Positions 1-7,458 are shown, counted from the stretch's first letter. The stretch is 11,118 nt of DNA from Bacillota bacterium (GCA_030705695.1 JAUZPX010000062.1:1-11118), one strand, 5' to 3'. Program-made: numbers and translations. The notes: generated by a model from the sequence alone, not told the origin.

Positions 1-474
1 GAAGATTATAAAGCGTTTAAAGAAGCACTGACTGCTGTGTGCAAAACGCTTGCAAAATTGCTTGCAGCCGACGGCGAAGGCGCAACAAAACTCATTGTCT
101 GCAAAGTAAACGGTGCGAAAACAGAATCAGACGCTAAAATTCTTGCAAAAAGCGTAATTTGCTCAAGTTTATTAAAGGCGGCGATTTTTGGAGCAGACGC
201 TAACTGGGGACGTGTACTTTGTGCGCTAGGTTACTCGGGTGTTGAGTTTAATCCAGATAAAGTTGATATTTCTTTTGAATCGGCATTTAGTAAGATTGAT
301 GTCTGCAAAAACGGTGGCGGACTTGATTTTGACGAAGAACTTGCAAAAAAAGTGTTGAGCGAAAAAGAAATTACTGTTCTTGTTGATATGAATGATGGCA
401 AAGAATTTGCCGAAGCTTACGGATGCGATTTAACATACGATTATGTTAAGATAAACGGGGATTATAGAACATAA
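1..474 (+). CDS. argJ: Glutamate N-acetyltransferase / amino-acid acetyltransferase ArgJ, C-terminal part (5' truncated by window edge)
   Basis: ArgJ moves the acetyl group from N-acetylornithine to glutamate, recycling acetyl in arginine synthesis; some ArgJ proteins also make N-acetylglutamate from acetyl-CoA. The frame is open from base 1, giving 157 residues of what is usually a protein of about 400. The GTG at 37 is an internal valine, not a start. Visible family marks are DGEGATKLI near visible residue 22, the GADANWGRVLCALGYSG stretch in the middle, and the terminal KINGDYRT, all from the beta chain. The self-cleavage threonine that separates the alpha and beta chains lies upstream of the window, so activity and mono- versus bifunctional type cannot be judged here. 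It is followed after 14 bases by argB, so it is the first visible gene of the arginine operon. The identification is secure; only the missing N-terminal part is open. Confidence 0.95.
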   Translation, partial: EDYKAFKEALTAVCKTLAKLLAADGEGATKLIVCKVNGAKTESDAKILAKSVICSSLLKAAIFGADANWGRVLCALGYSGVEFNPDKVDISFESAFSKIDVCKNGGGLDFDEELAKKVLSEKEITVLVDMNDGKEFAEAYGCDLTYDYVKINGDYRT

Positions 475-490
475 ACGGGAGTATAGATAT
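451..490 (+). repeat. Imperfect 20-base tandem duplication at the argJ-argB junction
   Basis: Two adjacent units, 451-470 and 471-490, both begin ATAAACGGG and continue with a similar purine-rich/TATAGA tail, with a few mismatches or a one-base shift. The first unit encodes the conserved ArgJ C-terminus (INGDYRT). The second carries the argJ stop codon (472-474), the GGGAG ribosome binding site of argB (478-481 and neighbours) and the A and T of the argB start codon. It looks like a small local duplication that created or reshaped the argB initiation region. Confidence 0.5.
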
Positions 491-1346
491 GGACATTTCA
501 AATACAGACAGGGCACAAGTACTTATTCAGGCACTGCCATATATTCAAAAACTTGCCGGGGAAACGATTGTTGTAAAATACGGCGGCAATGCTATGATTA
601 GCGAAGAACTGAAAAGCGCAGTTATGAGCGATATCGTTCTAATGCAGCTTGTAGGGATCAACGTTGTTCTTGTTCATGGCGGTGGCCCTGAAATAAACGA
701 TATGCTTGCAAAAATCGGTAAGGAAAGCAAGTTCCATAACGGAATGCGTGTTACCGATGCGGAAACCATGGAAGTCGTTCAGATGGTGCTTGCAGGTAAA
801 GTAAACAAAAGCCTTGTTCAGCTTCTTACAAACCACGGTGGAAAGGCTCTGGGGCTGTGCGGGCTTGACAGCAACATGATAGTTGCTCAGAAAGCTATTG
901 CAAGCGAAGATTTGGGATTTGTCGGCGACATAACGGAAGTAAATTGCGAGGCTATTATTGATGCCACAAAAAACGGCTATGTACCGATTATTGCAACTAT
1001 CGGCGGAGGCTATAACGGTGAAGTTTACAACATCAACGCTGATATTGCCGCAGCGCAGATTGCTGCAAAATTAGGTGCATGCAAGCTGATTCTTACAACA
1101 GATATCCGTGGGCTTCTCCGAGATAAAGACGATGAAAGTACGCTTATTCCTGTGGTAAATGTAAGCGAGGTATCAGGGCTCAAACGCGAGGGAATAATAA
1201 GCGGAGGAATGATTCCTAAAATTGATTGCTGTGTAGAGGCTGTCCGTCAGGGCGTTAAGCGTGCGCATATTATCGACGGCAGGATAGCGCACTCTATTCT
1301 TATTGAATTATTCAGCGATGCCGGTATTGGCACAATGTTTTATTAA
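489..1346 (+). CDS. argB: Acetylglutamate kinase (N-acetyl-L-glutamate 5-phosphotransferase)
   Basis: ArgB phosphorylates N-acetylglutamate with ATP, the second step of arginine synthesis, in the cytoplasm. The 285-residue product has normal length and belongs to the amino-acid kinase fold. Seen in order: KYGGNAM with the ATP-side lysine K30, HGGGPEIN with the glycine loop at 64-66, the RVTD segment, GLCGLDSNMI, NINADIAAA with N181 and D185, GGMIPK with K244, and the C-terminal GIGTM. About 25 residues precede the kinase core and contain LIQALPYIQKLAGETIVVKY, which matches the N-terminal helix of hexameric, arginine-inhibited kinases; feedback inhibition by arginine is therefore likely but inferred. 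The ATG is placed by a GGGAG site about 7 bases upstream. It lies 14 bases after argJ and 25 bases before the GNAT gene. Confidence 0.97.
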   Translation: MDISNTDRAQVLIQALPYIQKLAGETIVVKYGGNAMISEELKSAVMSDIVLMQLVGINVVLVHGGGPEINDMLAKIGKESKFHNGMRVTDAETMEVVQMVLAGKVNKSLVQLLTNHGGKALGLCGLDSNMIVAQKAIASEDLGFVGDITEVNCEAIIDATKNGYVPIIATIGGGYNGEVYNINADIAAAQIAAKLGACKLILTTDIRGLLRDKDDESTLIPVVNVSEVSGLKREGIISGGMIPKIDCCVEAVRQGVKRAHIIDGRIAHSILIELFSDAGIGTMFY

Positions 1347-1371
1347 TATTTTTGGTTTTTGAGGTGGATGT

Positions 1372-1785
1372 TTGGAAATTCGGGATATGAAGGCTGATGA
1401 CTACGATGAAATTTTTGCCCTTTGGCAGATAACTTCAAAACGGGCATTATCGGAAGCCGATAATGAAGAAAATATCTGTAAATATATTGCACGTAATTCA
1501 GGATTAAGCCAGGTGGCTGTTATCGACGGAAAGATTATAGGAACGCTGCTTGCAGGCCACGACGGCCGCCGTGGGTTCTTTCATCATATGGCGGTGTTAC
1601 CAGAGTTCAGAAGGCACGGCATTGCCAGAAGTCTTGTGCAGACAGCACTCGAGAAACTTTCTATAGAGGGGATTGCGAAATCCCATCTTTTCGTTTTTTG
1701 CGATAATAAACAAGGTCAGGCGTTTTGGGAATCTCTTGGTTTTACTCAGCGTGACGACATTTTTGTCTACTCAAGAAAGGAATGA
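1372..1785 (+). CDS. Small GNAT-family N-acetyltransferase (YpeA-like) inside the arginine operon
   Basis: This is a 137-residue, single-domain GNAT acetyltransferase that would transfer acetyl from acetyl-CoA to an unidentified amine. The N-terminal strand is IRDMKADDYDEIFALW. The HDGRRG segment at 63-68 precedes the core strand (HHMAVLPEF), followed by the acetyl-CoA pyrophosphate loop RRHGIA at 80-85 and the late FWESLGF motif. The DGRRG-plus-RRHGIA layout resembles E. coli YpeA, whose substrate is not known to me. The TTG start is chosen because GAGGTGG (1361-1367) lies just upstream. The nearby ATG at 1368 is in another frame and soon stops; the ATG at 1387 would cut off the conserved first strand. 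It sits between argB and argD, which suggests but does not prove a link to acetylated arginine intermediates, for example N-acetylglutamate supply. Ribosomal-protein or unrelated acetylation is the alternative. Confidence 0.85.
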   Translation: MEIRDMKADDYDEIFALWQITSKRALSEADNEENICKYIARNSGLSQVAVIDGKIIGTLLAGHDGRRGFFHHMAVLPEFRRHGIARSLVQTALEKLSIEGIAKSHLFVFCDNKQGQAFWESLGFTQRDDIFVYSRKE

Positions 1786-1791
1786 CACAAT

Positions 1792-2967
1792 ATGACTTTC
1801 GAAGAAATCAAACAACAAGAGCATGAATATCTTATGCAAACGTACGCACGTTTTGATGTTGCGCTTACTCGTGGAAAAGGCGCTACTGCCGTAGATATTA
1901 ATGGCAAGAGATATATAGATTTTACAAGCGGAATCGGTGTCAATGTTCTCGGGTACTGCGACGTTGGATTTGCATCGGCAATTTCATCTCAGACACGTAC
2001 GATTACGCATACATCAAATTTGTATTATAGTCCTGTACAGGTTGAGTTAGCCAAAAAACTATGCAATGCCACGGTGTTTGATAAAGTGTTTCTTTGCAAC
2101 TCGGGTGCTGAAGCAAATGAATGTGCAATTAAACTTGCTAGGAAATACAGCTTTGATAAATATGGAAAAGGCCGCCACAAAATTGTTTCGCTTTTACAAT
2201 CCTTTCATGGCAGGACGCTTACAACGCTTTCAATGACAGGGCAGGAAAGCCTGCATGACTTTTTCTTTCCGTTTACTGAAGGTTTTTCATATTCGGAAGC
2301 CAACATGGAAAGCATTGAAAAAGCTGTTGACAGCGAAACCTGTGCCGTCGCCATAGAACTTATTCAGGGTGAAGGCGGAGTTATTCCGCTGAACGAAAAC
2401 TTTGTAAAAAGCCTTGCGAAATTCTGCAAAGAGAAAGATATTCTTCTTATTGTCGACGAAGTGCAGACAGGTGTCGGACGTACAGGAAAACTTTTTTGCT
2501 ATGAGCATTACGGCTTAAAGCCTGATATTCTTACAGCTGCTAAGGGTTTAGGCGGAGGATTGCCTATTGGTGCATGCCTGTGTTCGGCAGAGCTTGGAAG
2601 TGTTTTTTCAGCAGGAAGCCACGGCTCGACATTCGGTGGCAATCCGATTGCCTGTGCAGGCGCAAGCTATGTACTTGACCAGGTGAATTCATATAAATTT
2701 TTAAGCGAAGTCAGCCGAAAGGGTGCACTTATTCAGAGATTACTAAGCGACATGAGCGACGTTGTAAGCATACGTGGAAAAGGGCTAATGATTGGCATTG
2801 AAATAAAAGGTGATGCCCGTAAAATTGCTGAGAAGTGTGCAGAAAACGGACTTTTAATACTCACGGCAAAAACTCTTCTCAGGATGCTTCCGCCGCTTAA
2901 TATAACAGATGACGAAATTGAAGCAGGTCTTTCGATATTAAATAAAGTGTTAAGGGAGTATGCATGA
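1792..2967 (+). CDS. argD: Acetylornithine aminotransferase (class III, PLP-dependent)
   Basis: ArgD interconverts N-acetylglutamate semialdehyde and N-acetylornithine using glutamate and PLP. The 391-residue length is typical of the family. Seen in order: DFTSGIGVNVLG (about 43-54), the phosphate-binding SGAEANE at 104-110, FHGRT with aromatic F138 near the cofactor ring, ELIQGEGG, VDEVQTGVGRTG with D222 for the pyridine nitrogen, the Schiff-base lysine K251 in AAKGLGGG, and GSTFGGNPIA. In many family members LGHxHP follows the N-terminal glycine strand; here it reads LGYCDVG (53-59), so the usual His-Pro pair is replaced. The start ATG is preceded by AAGGA at about 10 bases, overlapping the end of the GNAT gene. 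Its stop overlaps the argF start (ATGA). Succinyldiaminopimelate or ornithine aminotransferase activity is possible, but the operon favours ArgD. Confidence 0.95.
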   Translation: MTFEEIKQQEHEYLMQTYARFDVALTRGKGATAVDINGKRYIDFTSGIGVNVLGYCDVGFASAISSQTRTITHTSNLYYSPVQVELAKKLCNATVFDKVFLCNSGAEANECAIKLARKYSFDKYGKGRHKIVSLLQSFHGRTLTTLSMTGQESLHDFFFPFTEGFSYSEANMESIEKAVDSETCAVAIELIQGEGGVIPLNENFVKSLAKFCKEKDILLIVDEVQTGVGRTGKLFCYEHYGLKPDILTAAKGLGGGLPIGACLCSAELGSVFSAGSHGSTFGGNPIACAGASYVLDQVNSYKFLSEVSRKGALIQRLLSDMSDVVSIRGKGLMIGIEIKGDARKIAEKCAENGLLILTAKTLLRMLPPLNITDDEIEAGLSILNKVLREYA

Positions 2968-3872
2968 TGAAGCATTTATTAAAACTTTTAGATTGCAGTT
3001 CACAAGAGATTATTAATTTATTAAATTTGGCTGATCAGCTAAAATATGAATTAAAACACGATATTCCGCACCGCCATCTTGAGGGCAAAACACTGGGCAT
3101 GATTTTCCAGAAATCTTCTACAAGGACAAGAGTTTCGTTTGAAGTTGGAATGTATCAGTTAGGCGGTATGCCGCTGTTTTTGTCATCAGCCGATATGCAG
3201 ATCGGACGTGGCGAGCCTGTTCAAGATACGGCACGAGTTCTTTCCCGGTATTTAAACGGTATTATGATCCGTACTTTTGCACAGCAAGAAGTTGAAGACC
3301 TTGCAAAATACGGAAGTATTCCAATAATAAACGGACTTACTGATTTTGCGCACCCCTGCCAAGTGCTTGCCGATTTAATGACAATTCGTGAAATCAAAGG
3401 GCACCTTGACGGGCTAAAGATGGCTTTCATAGGCGATGGAAATAATATGATGAACTCGCTTATCGTAGGCGGTCTGAAAACAAATATGGAAGTTTCTGTT
3501 GCATGCCCTGAGGACTATGATCCTGACAGTACTATACTTGATTTTGCCAAGACTTTCAGCGGATTCTCAATGCACAGAGATCCTTTGGAAGCTGTTAAAG
3601 ATGCTGATGTTGTGATTACCGACGTTTGGGCGTCAATGGGTCAGGAATCCGAAGCTGAGAAGCGTAAAGCGGCGTTTAAAGGATATCAGATAAGTGCAGA
3701 GCTTATGCAAAACGCAAAGAGTGATGCTTCTGTTTTACATTGTCTGCCTGCTCACAGAGGCGAAGAAATCACAGAGGAAATATTCGAGGCTCATTCAGAT
3801 GAAATTTTCGAAGAAGCCGAAAACAGATTACATGCGCAGAAAGCTGTGCTTGTTACGCTTATGAAAGACTGA
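2964..3872 (+). CDS. argF: Ornithine carbamoyltransferase
   Basis: ArgF condenses ornithine with carbamoyl phosphate to give citrulline. The 302-residue protein has the two-domain transcarbamylase layout. Carbamoyl-phosphate contacts are STRTR at 52-56 and HPCQ at 130-133, followed by the hinge and GDGNNMMNS. The ornithine-binding DVWASMGQ has D220 and S224-M225-G226, and the catalytic HCLP is at 259-262. The SMG loop separates it from aspartate carbamoyltransferase. The first ATG overlaps the argD stop by four bases; a second ATG directly follows, and AAGGGAG (2952-2958) serves either, so the N-terminus may be one residue shorter. The overlap points to translational coupling with argD. Whether it works anabolically or in the deiminase pathway is settled in favour of biosynthesis by the operon. 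Confidence 0.97.
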   Translation: MMKHLLKLLDCSSQEIINLLNLADQLKYELKHDIPHRHLEGKTLGMIFQKSSTRTRVSFEVGMYQLGGMPLFLSSADMQIGRGEPVQDTARVLSRYLNGIMIRTFAQQEVEDLAKYGSIPIINGLTDFAHPCQVLADLMTIREIKGHLDGLKMAFIGDGNNMMNSLIVGGLKTNMEVSVACPEDYDPDSTILDFAKTFSGFSMHRDPLEAVKDADVVITDVWASMGQESEAEKRKAAFKGYQISAELMQNAKSDASVLHCLPAHRGEEITEEIFEAHSDEIFEEAENRLHAQKAVLVTLMKD

Positions 3873-3880
3873 GTGCGGAT

Positions 3881-4414
3881 ATGCTTAGAACAGTCGCCGA
3901 CATTTCTTATGAGCTGACGTATAAAAAAGTCAAGAATATTAATCTAAGGATTCGTTCGGATTTAACGATTGCAGTGTCGGCAAACAAGCATGTTCCTTTT
4001 TATATCATTGATGAGTTTGTATTGTCTAAAACCGATTGGATTAAGGCGGCACAGGCTCGTATTTCCACAAAAATAAAAGAAGAAATCCCTTTTGAAGATA
4101 AGTGGACAAACGAAGAATGTTTAAATCTCTTTTCTGAAATCAGCGACAGGATTTATCCTATATTTAAAAACACCTTGAAGACAAAGCCTGTTTTAAAGGT
4201 GCGTATTATGAAAAGCCGCTGGGGCGTTTGTCATTACTCAAAAAATTACATTTTGCTAAACAAAAAACTGATGGCAAAGCCTTACAAAGCAATTGAATAT
4301 GTTATTATGCATGAATACGTGCATTTTTTGCATCATAATCATCAAAAAAGCTTTCACGATACGATGAAAAGCCTTATGCCTGATTACAAAGAGCGAAGCA
4401 AGCTGTTAAAGTAG
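3881..4414 (+). CDS. YgjP/DUF45-family zinc metallopeptidase-like protein
   Basis: This is a 177-residue soluble protein of the YgjP-like (DUF45, M48-related) family; its physiological substrate is not established as far as I know. The signature is complete: KSRWGVC at 111-117, the zinc-binding HEYVH at 144-148, and a downstream histidine, most likely H154 in HHNHQKSFH, as third ligand; E145 would be the catalytic base. The N-terminal half (roughly 1-80) is the beta-rich segment seen in such proteins (YKKVKNINLRIRSDLTI). No signal peptide or membrane segment is visible, so it should be cytoplasmic. It starts 8 bases after argF with only a weak purine-rich site upstream, so it probably relies on read-through and re-initiation from the arginine operon. 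No functional tie to arginine is visible. The family call is firm and the function unknown. Confidence 0.88.
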   Translation: MLRTVADISYELTYKKVKNINLRIRSDLTIAVSANKHVPFYIIDEFVLSKTDWIKAAQARISTKIKEEIPFEDKWTNEECLNLFSEISDRIYPIFKNTLKTKPVLKVRIMKSRWGVCHYSKNYILLNKKLMAKPYKAIEYVIMHEYVHFLHHNHQKSFHDTMKSLMPDYKERSKLLK

Positions 4415-4478
4415 ATAATATACATCATATAAGTTAAAACCACATAGAATGATTTCAGACGGAATCGGAGGATTCTCA
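4415..4478 (+). other. AT-rich gap with the mnmA Shine-Dalgarno in a small hairpin loop
   Basis: The 64-base gap between the peptidase and mnmA holds no recognisable terminator. Near its end GAATC (4462-4466) and GATTC (4471-4475) can pair around the loop GGAG (4467-4470), and that loop is the core of the mnmA ribosome binding site. I cannot point to a convincing -35/-10 pair in it, so mnmA may be cotranscribed with the genes before it. A stem of five pairs is short, so a regulatory role is only a possibility. Confidence 0.35.
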
Positions 4479-5567
4479 GTGTGTAAAAAAGTTATGGTCG
4501 CAATGAGCGGCGGTGTGGACAGCTCTGTAGCGGCTGTTTTACTAAAAGAACAGGGCTATCAGATTTGCGGTGCAACTCTGCGGCTCTTTGACAATTGTGA
4601 TATAGGAATTCAAGACAAAAGCCGCACTTGCTGTTCCCTTGCCGATGTGCAGGATGCCAGAAGTGTGGCTTATAAGCTTGATATTCCACATTATGTATTC
4701 AATTTTGGGGATTTGTTTAAAGAAAAAGTTATAAATCGTTTTGCCGAAAGCTATTTAAACGGAGAAACGCCGAACCCGTGCATTGATTGCAACAGGTTTA
4801 TTAAATTTCAGAAAATGCTTGAACGTGCTATTTTTCTAGAAAACGATTTTATAGCAACGGGACATTATGTTAAGCGTGAGTTTGATTCTGTTTCTAATAG
4901 ATATTTACTAAAAAAAGCGGCTGATCACACAAAAGACCAGACATATGTTTTATATGCAATGACTCAGGATGAGCTTTCAAAAACGCTGTTTCCGCTCGGA
5001 GGGCTAACAAAAGACAAGTCACGCAAAATTGCCGAGGAACGTGGATTAGTAAACGCAAGAAAGCCTGACAGTCAAGATATTTGCTTTGTACCTGACGGAG
5101 ATTATGCAGGATTTTTGCTAAATGTGCTGGGGAAAGCTTCTGCTCCTGGGGATTTTGTTGACCAGAGCGAGAACTTTATTGCAAAGCACAAAGGAATAAT
5201 CAATTACACTGTAGGACAGCGTAAAGGATTGGGTATAAGCAATTCGTTTCCGCTTTATGTTATTTCAAAAGATGCCCAAAACAATACGGTTGTTTTGGGA
5301 AAGAATGAAGACTTGTTCTCGAAGCGCTTAATTGCAAAAGACGTGAATTTAATAGCTGTAGATAAGCTGAAATCTCCTATGAAAGTAACAGCAAAAGTGC
5401 GTTACAGCCAGACCGATGCAGCGGCAGTTGTTCATCCGCTTAATGAAAACGAAATCTTGGTTGAATTTGAAGAAGCTCAGCGTGCTATAACTCCTGGGCA
5501 GGCGGTTGTGTTTTATGATGGAGATATAGTGGTTGGCGGCGGCTCAATTGTTTGTGATGAAAAGTAA
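4479..5567 (+). CDS. mnmA: tRNA-specific 2-thiouridylase MnmA
   Basis: MnmA adenylates U34 of Lys, Glu and Gln tRNAs and replaces its 2-oxygen with sulfur delivered as a persulfide. The GTG at 4479 gives 362 residues beginning MCKKVMVAMSGG. It is preferred to the in-frame ATG at 4449 because GGAGG (4467-4471) lies 7 bases before it and known MnmA proteins start just ahead of the P-loop. Seen: the PP-loop SGGVDSS, the TCCSLADVQDAR segment, NPCIDCNRFIKF with catalytic C101, ATGHYV, SQDICFVPDGDYAGFL with the second catalytic C202, and the YTVGQRKGLGI motif before the C-terminal barrel. Both active-site cysteines are present, so the enzyme should be functional. It is separated from the CPBP gene by only 7 bases. 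No cysteine desulfurase gene is adjacent in the window. Confidence 0.96.
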   Translation: MCKKVMVAMSGGVDSSVAAVLLKEQGYQICGATLRLFDNCDIGIQDKSRTCCSLADVQDARSVAYKLDIPHYVFNFGDLFKEKVINRFAESYLNGETPNPCIDCNRFIKFQKMLERAIFLENDFIATGHYVKREFDSVSNRYLLKKAADHTKDQTYVLYAMTQDELSKTLFPLGGLTKDKSRKIAEERGLVNARKPDSQDICFVPDGDYAGFLLNVLGKASAPGDFVDQSENFIAKHKGIINYTVGQRKGLGISNSFPLYVISKDAQNNTVVLGKNEDLFSKRLIAKDVNLIAVDKLKSPMKVTAKVRYSQTDAAAVVHPLNENEILVEFEEAQRAITPGQAVVFYDGDIVVGGGSIVCDEK

Positions 5568-5574
5568 TTGACTA

Positions 5575-6555
5575 ATGTTGTTTTTAGAAATTCATGAAAG
5601 AATGGTGAGAATGTCCAAGATAAAAAAATGCAATATTTATATGATTTGTTTATTGTTGTTGGGGATTCTTTTCGAGCTTTCAAATTTTATTTTTTATATC
5701 CCTAGAACAGGGATTATATATAATTTTCGTGAGTTTATTTATCCGGGCATTGCAATATTGTTTTATTTTATATTTACAAAGGAAAGCCCCAAAAAAGTTT
5801 TTAAGATAAAAGCAATCAGCATTAAAAATATAATTATGATTATTATATTGGCAGTTTCATTTATGCCTGTATCATCTTTAATTTCAACGATTTCAAATTT
5901 AATTTTCCCTAATCCGATTATGCAGAGTGCTATAAAAAATGCATCAACTGGGAATATACTTTGGTTTGCTCTTATTGTAACTGCTTTGCAACCTGCAATT
6001 TTTGAAGAGTTAAGTTTTAGAGGAATTGTTGCAAGTTCGTTTGAAGAATATCCCACTAAAATTGCGGCAATAATGTCTGGAATGTATTTTGGCTTTTTTC
6101 ATCTAAACTTTAATCAGTTTTTTTATGCTTCAGCAGTTGGAATAGTAATGTTTTATTTGCTCTATTATACAAAATCGATTTTTGCTTCCATGATTTTTCA
6201 CTTTACAAATAACGGTATTTCTGCTTTATTGGGTCATATTTTAACTTCGCAAAAAAGCACTGAAACTACGGGCAATGTTTCTGCTATATCTTATATTTTA
6301 GGTTTTGCGTTTATTCTTGCAATTTTTGTGCCTATTTTTATTGCTGTTTTCAGAGCATTTGTTTCATACAATAAAAAACATAATATGCCGTCAGAAACTA
6401 TTTCATATACACTTAACGATACAAATTTAGAAACAGATTTAGATTCGATAAAAAAGCAAAAGATTTTAACGCCGACATTCTTTATTGTTTCAGGAATTTT
6501 TATTGCATTCGCAAGTTTTATACAAATATATTATAATATTATAATAAGAAGATGA
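5575..6555 (+). CDS. CPBP-family (Abi/CAAX-like) intramembrane metalloprotease
   Basis: This polytopic protein of 326 residues has about eight hydrophobic segments and the three CPBP (Rce1-like) motifs. EELSFRG has E144, E145 and R149. Next is FGFFH with H176, and then HFTNN with H209 and N213. These form the glutamyl/metal site of intramembrane proteases such as Rce1. In bacteria, members act on peptides, serve in bacteriocin immunity or have no known role; no prenylated or bacteriocin partner is visible here. A hydrophilic stretch (about 270-298) precedes the last membrane segment. The start is uncertain: ATG codons at 5575, 5602 and 5611 are all in frame and none has a strong binding site; 5611 gives MSKIKKCNIYM directly before the first membrane segment. 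The gene is clearly more AT-rich than the arginine genes and mnmA, so it may be a later arrival. Confidence 0.88.
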   Translation: MLFLEIHERMVRMSKIKKCNIYMICLLLLGILFELSNFIFYIPRTGIIYNFREFIYPGIAILFYFIFTKESPKKVFKIKAISIKNIIMIIILAVSFMPVSSLISTISNLIFPNPIMQSAIKNASTGNILWFALIVTALQPAIFEELSFRGIVASSFEEYPTKIAAIMSGMYFGFFHLNFNQFFYASAVGIVMFYLLYYTKSIFASMIFHFTNNGISALLGHILTSQKSTETTGNVSAISYILGFAFILAIFVPIFIAVFRAFVSYNKKHNMPSETISYTLNDTNLETDLDSIKKQKILTPTFFIVSGIFIAFASFIQIYYNIIIRR

Positions 6556-6590
6556 AAAAAGAGGCTGCATACGCAGCCTCTGAATTTTTA
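6555..6590 (-). terminator. Shared intrinsic terminator between the converging CPBP and aldolase genes
   Basis: GAGGCTGC (6561-6568) and GCAGCCTC (6573-6580) form a perfect 8-base stem around the loop ATAC. Read on the minus strand the stem is followed by six T residues (6560-6555), which makes a strong terminator for the aldolase gene ending at 6592. Read on the plus strand it is followed by TGAATTTTTA, a weaker tract that may still end transcription of the CPBP gene. Confidence 0.92.
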
Positions 6591-6591
6591 A

Positions 6592-7458
6592 TTAAGCTTT
6601 GTTGATTGAACCGAAAAGCTCCATTTTTTCTTTAACAGTTGCTTTAATTGCTTCAAAGCCAGGAGCAAGAAGTTTTCTTGGATCATAGCCTTTGCCTTGC
6701 TTGTCTTTTCCTGCTTCGATATATTCTCTTGTAGCTGCTGCAAAAGTCAGCTGGCATTCTGTGTTTACGTTTATCTTGGAAACACCGAGGTCGATTGATT
6801 CTTTAATCATTGCATCGGGGATTCCTGTACCGCCGTGAAGAACGAGCGGCATTTTGCCTGTGAGCTTTTGAATTTCAGCAAGAGTAGAAAAGCTTAAGCC
6901 CTGCCAATTTGCAGGATATATTCCGTGAATATTGCCGATACCGGCAGCCAGCATAGTAACACCTAAATCAGCGATTTTTTTGCATTCGTCAGGGTCTGCA
7001 CATTCGCCCATGCCTACAACGCCGTCTTCTTCACCGCCGATAGAGCCAACTTCTGCCTCTAATGACAGATTCTTTTCGTTGCAAATGCGTACGAGTTCTT
7101 TTGTCTTTTCTACATTTTCTTCAATTGGATAATGGGAGCCGTCAAACATAATCGAGCTGAATCCTGCTTCGATGCATGCTAAAGCACCTTCGTATGAACC
7201 GTGATCAAGATGTAGAGCAACTGGAACTGTGATTTTAAGCTCGTCAATCATAGCTTTTGTCATTTCGGTTACGGTTTTGAAACCGCACATATATTTTCCT
7301 GCGCCTTCCGATACACCCAGGATTACAGGAGAATTGCATTCCTGTGCTGTAAGCAGAATAGCTTTAGTCCATTCCAAATTGTTAATGTTAAATTGTCCGA
7401 CCGCATAATGGCCTTCTTTTGCTTTTGTAAGCATTTCTTTTGCGTTTACAAGTGGCAT
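6592..7458 (-). CDS. fba: Class II fructose-1,6-bisphosphate aldolase
   Basis: This zinc aldolase cleaves fructose-1,6-bisphosphate into dihydroxyacetone phosphate and glyceraldehyde-3-phosphate in glycolysis, and runs in reverse in gluconeogenesis. The start is ATG at 7458 (minus strand), giving 288 residues beginning MPLVNAKEML. GAGGAG (7474-7469) lies 10 bases ahead, and an in-frame TTG at 7476 overlaps that site and is rejected. Seen: HLDHG with catalytic D85 and zinc ligand H86, EAEVGSIGGEEDG at 134-146, GNIHG with H178, LHGGTG with H208 and the phosphate-binding loop, and the NVNTE segment. It is of the short clostridial/Bacillus FbaA type. Tagatose-bisphosphate aldolase (GatY/AgaY-like) has the same fold and cannot be fully excluded. 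With its own promoter and a strong terminator, the gene is a single transcription unit. Confidence 0.93.
   Translation of the reverse strand: MPLVNAKEMLTKAKEGHYAVGQFNINNLEWTKAILLTAQECNSPVILGVSEGAGKYMCGFKTVTEMTKAMIDELKITVPVALHLDHGSYEGALACIEAGFSSIMFDGSHYPIEENVEKTKELVRICNEKNLSLEAEVGSIGGEEDGVVGMGECADPDECKKIADLGVTMLAAGIGNIHGIYPANWQGLSFSTLAEIQKLTGKMPLVLHGGTGIPDAMIKESIDLGVSKINVNTECQLTFAAATREYIEAGKDKQGKGYDPRKLLAPGFEAIKATVKEKMELFGSINKA

Noticed and set aside
37..474. GTG at 37 as the start of a 145-residue gene
   Set aside because: The frame is open back to base 1 and the residues are the middle of ArgJ beta chain; this is a truncated gene, not a short one.
4449..4478. ATG at 4449 as the mnmA start
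   Set aside because: It has no binding site and adds ten residues ahead of the family's normal N-terminus, while GGAGG is ideally placed for GTG at 4479.
4415..4478. Riboswitch or T-box leader before mnmA
   Set aside because: The gap is only 64 bases and shows no conserved T-box or riboswitch elements, just a five-base stem.
6932..7132. Open frame on the plus strand inside the aldolase gene
   Set aside because: A shadow of the real minus-strand gene: low-complexity product, no start signals and complete overlap with conserved aldolase coding sequence.
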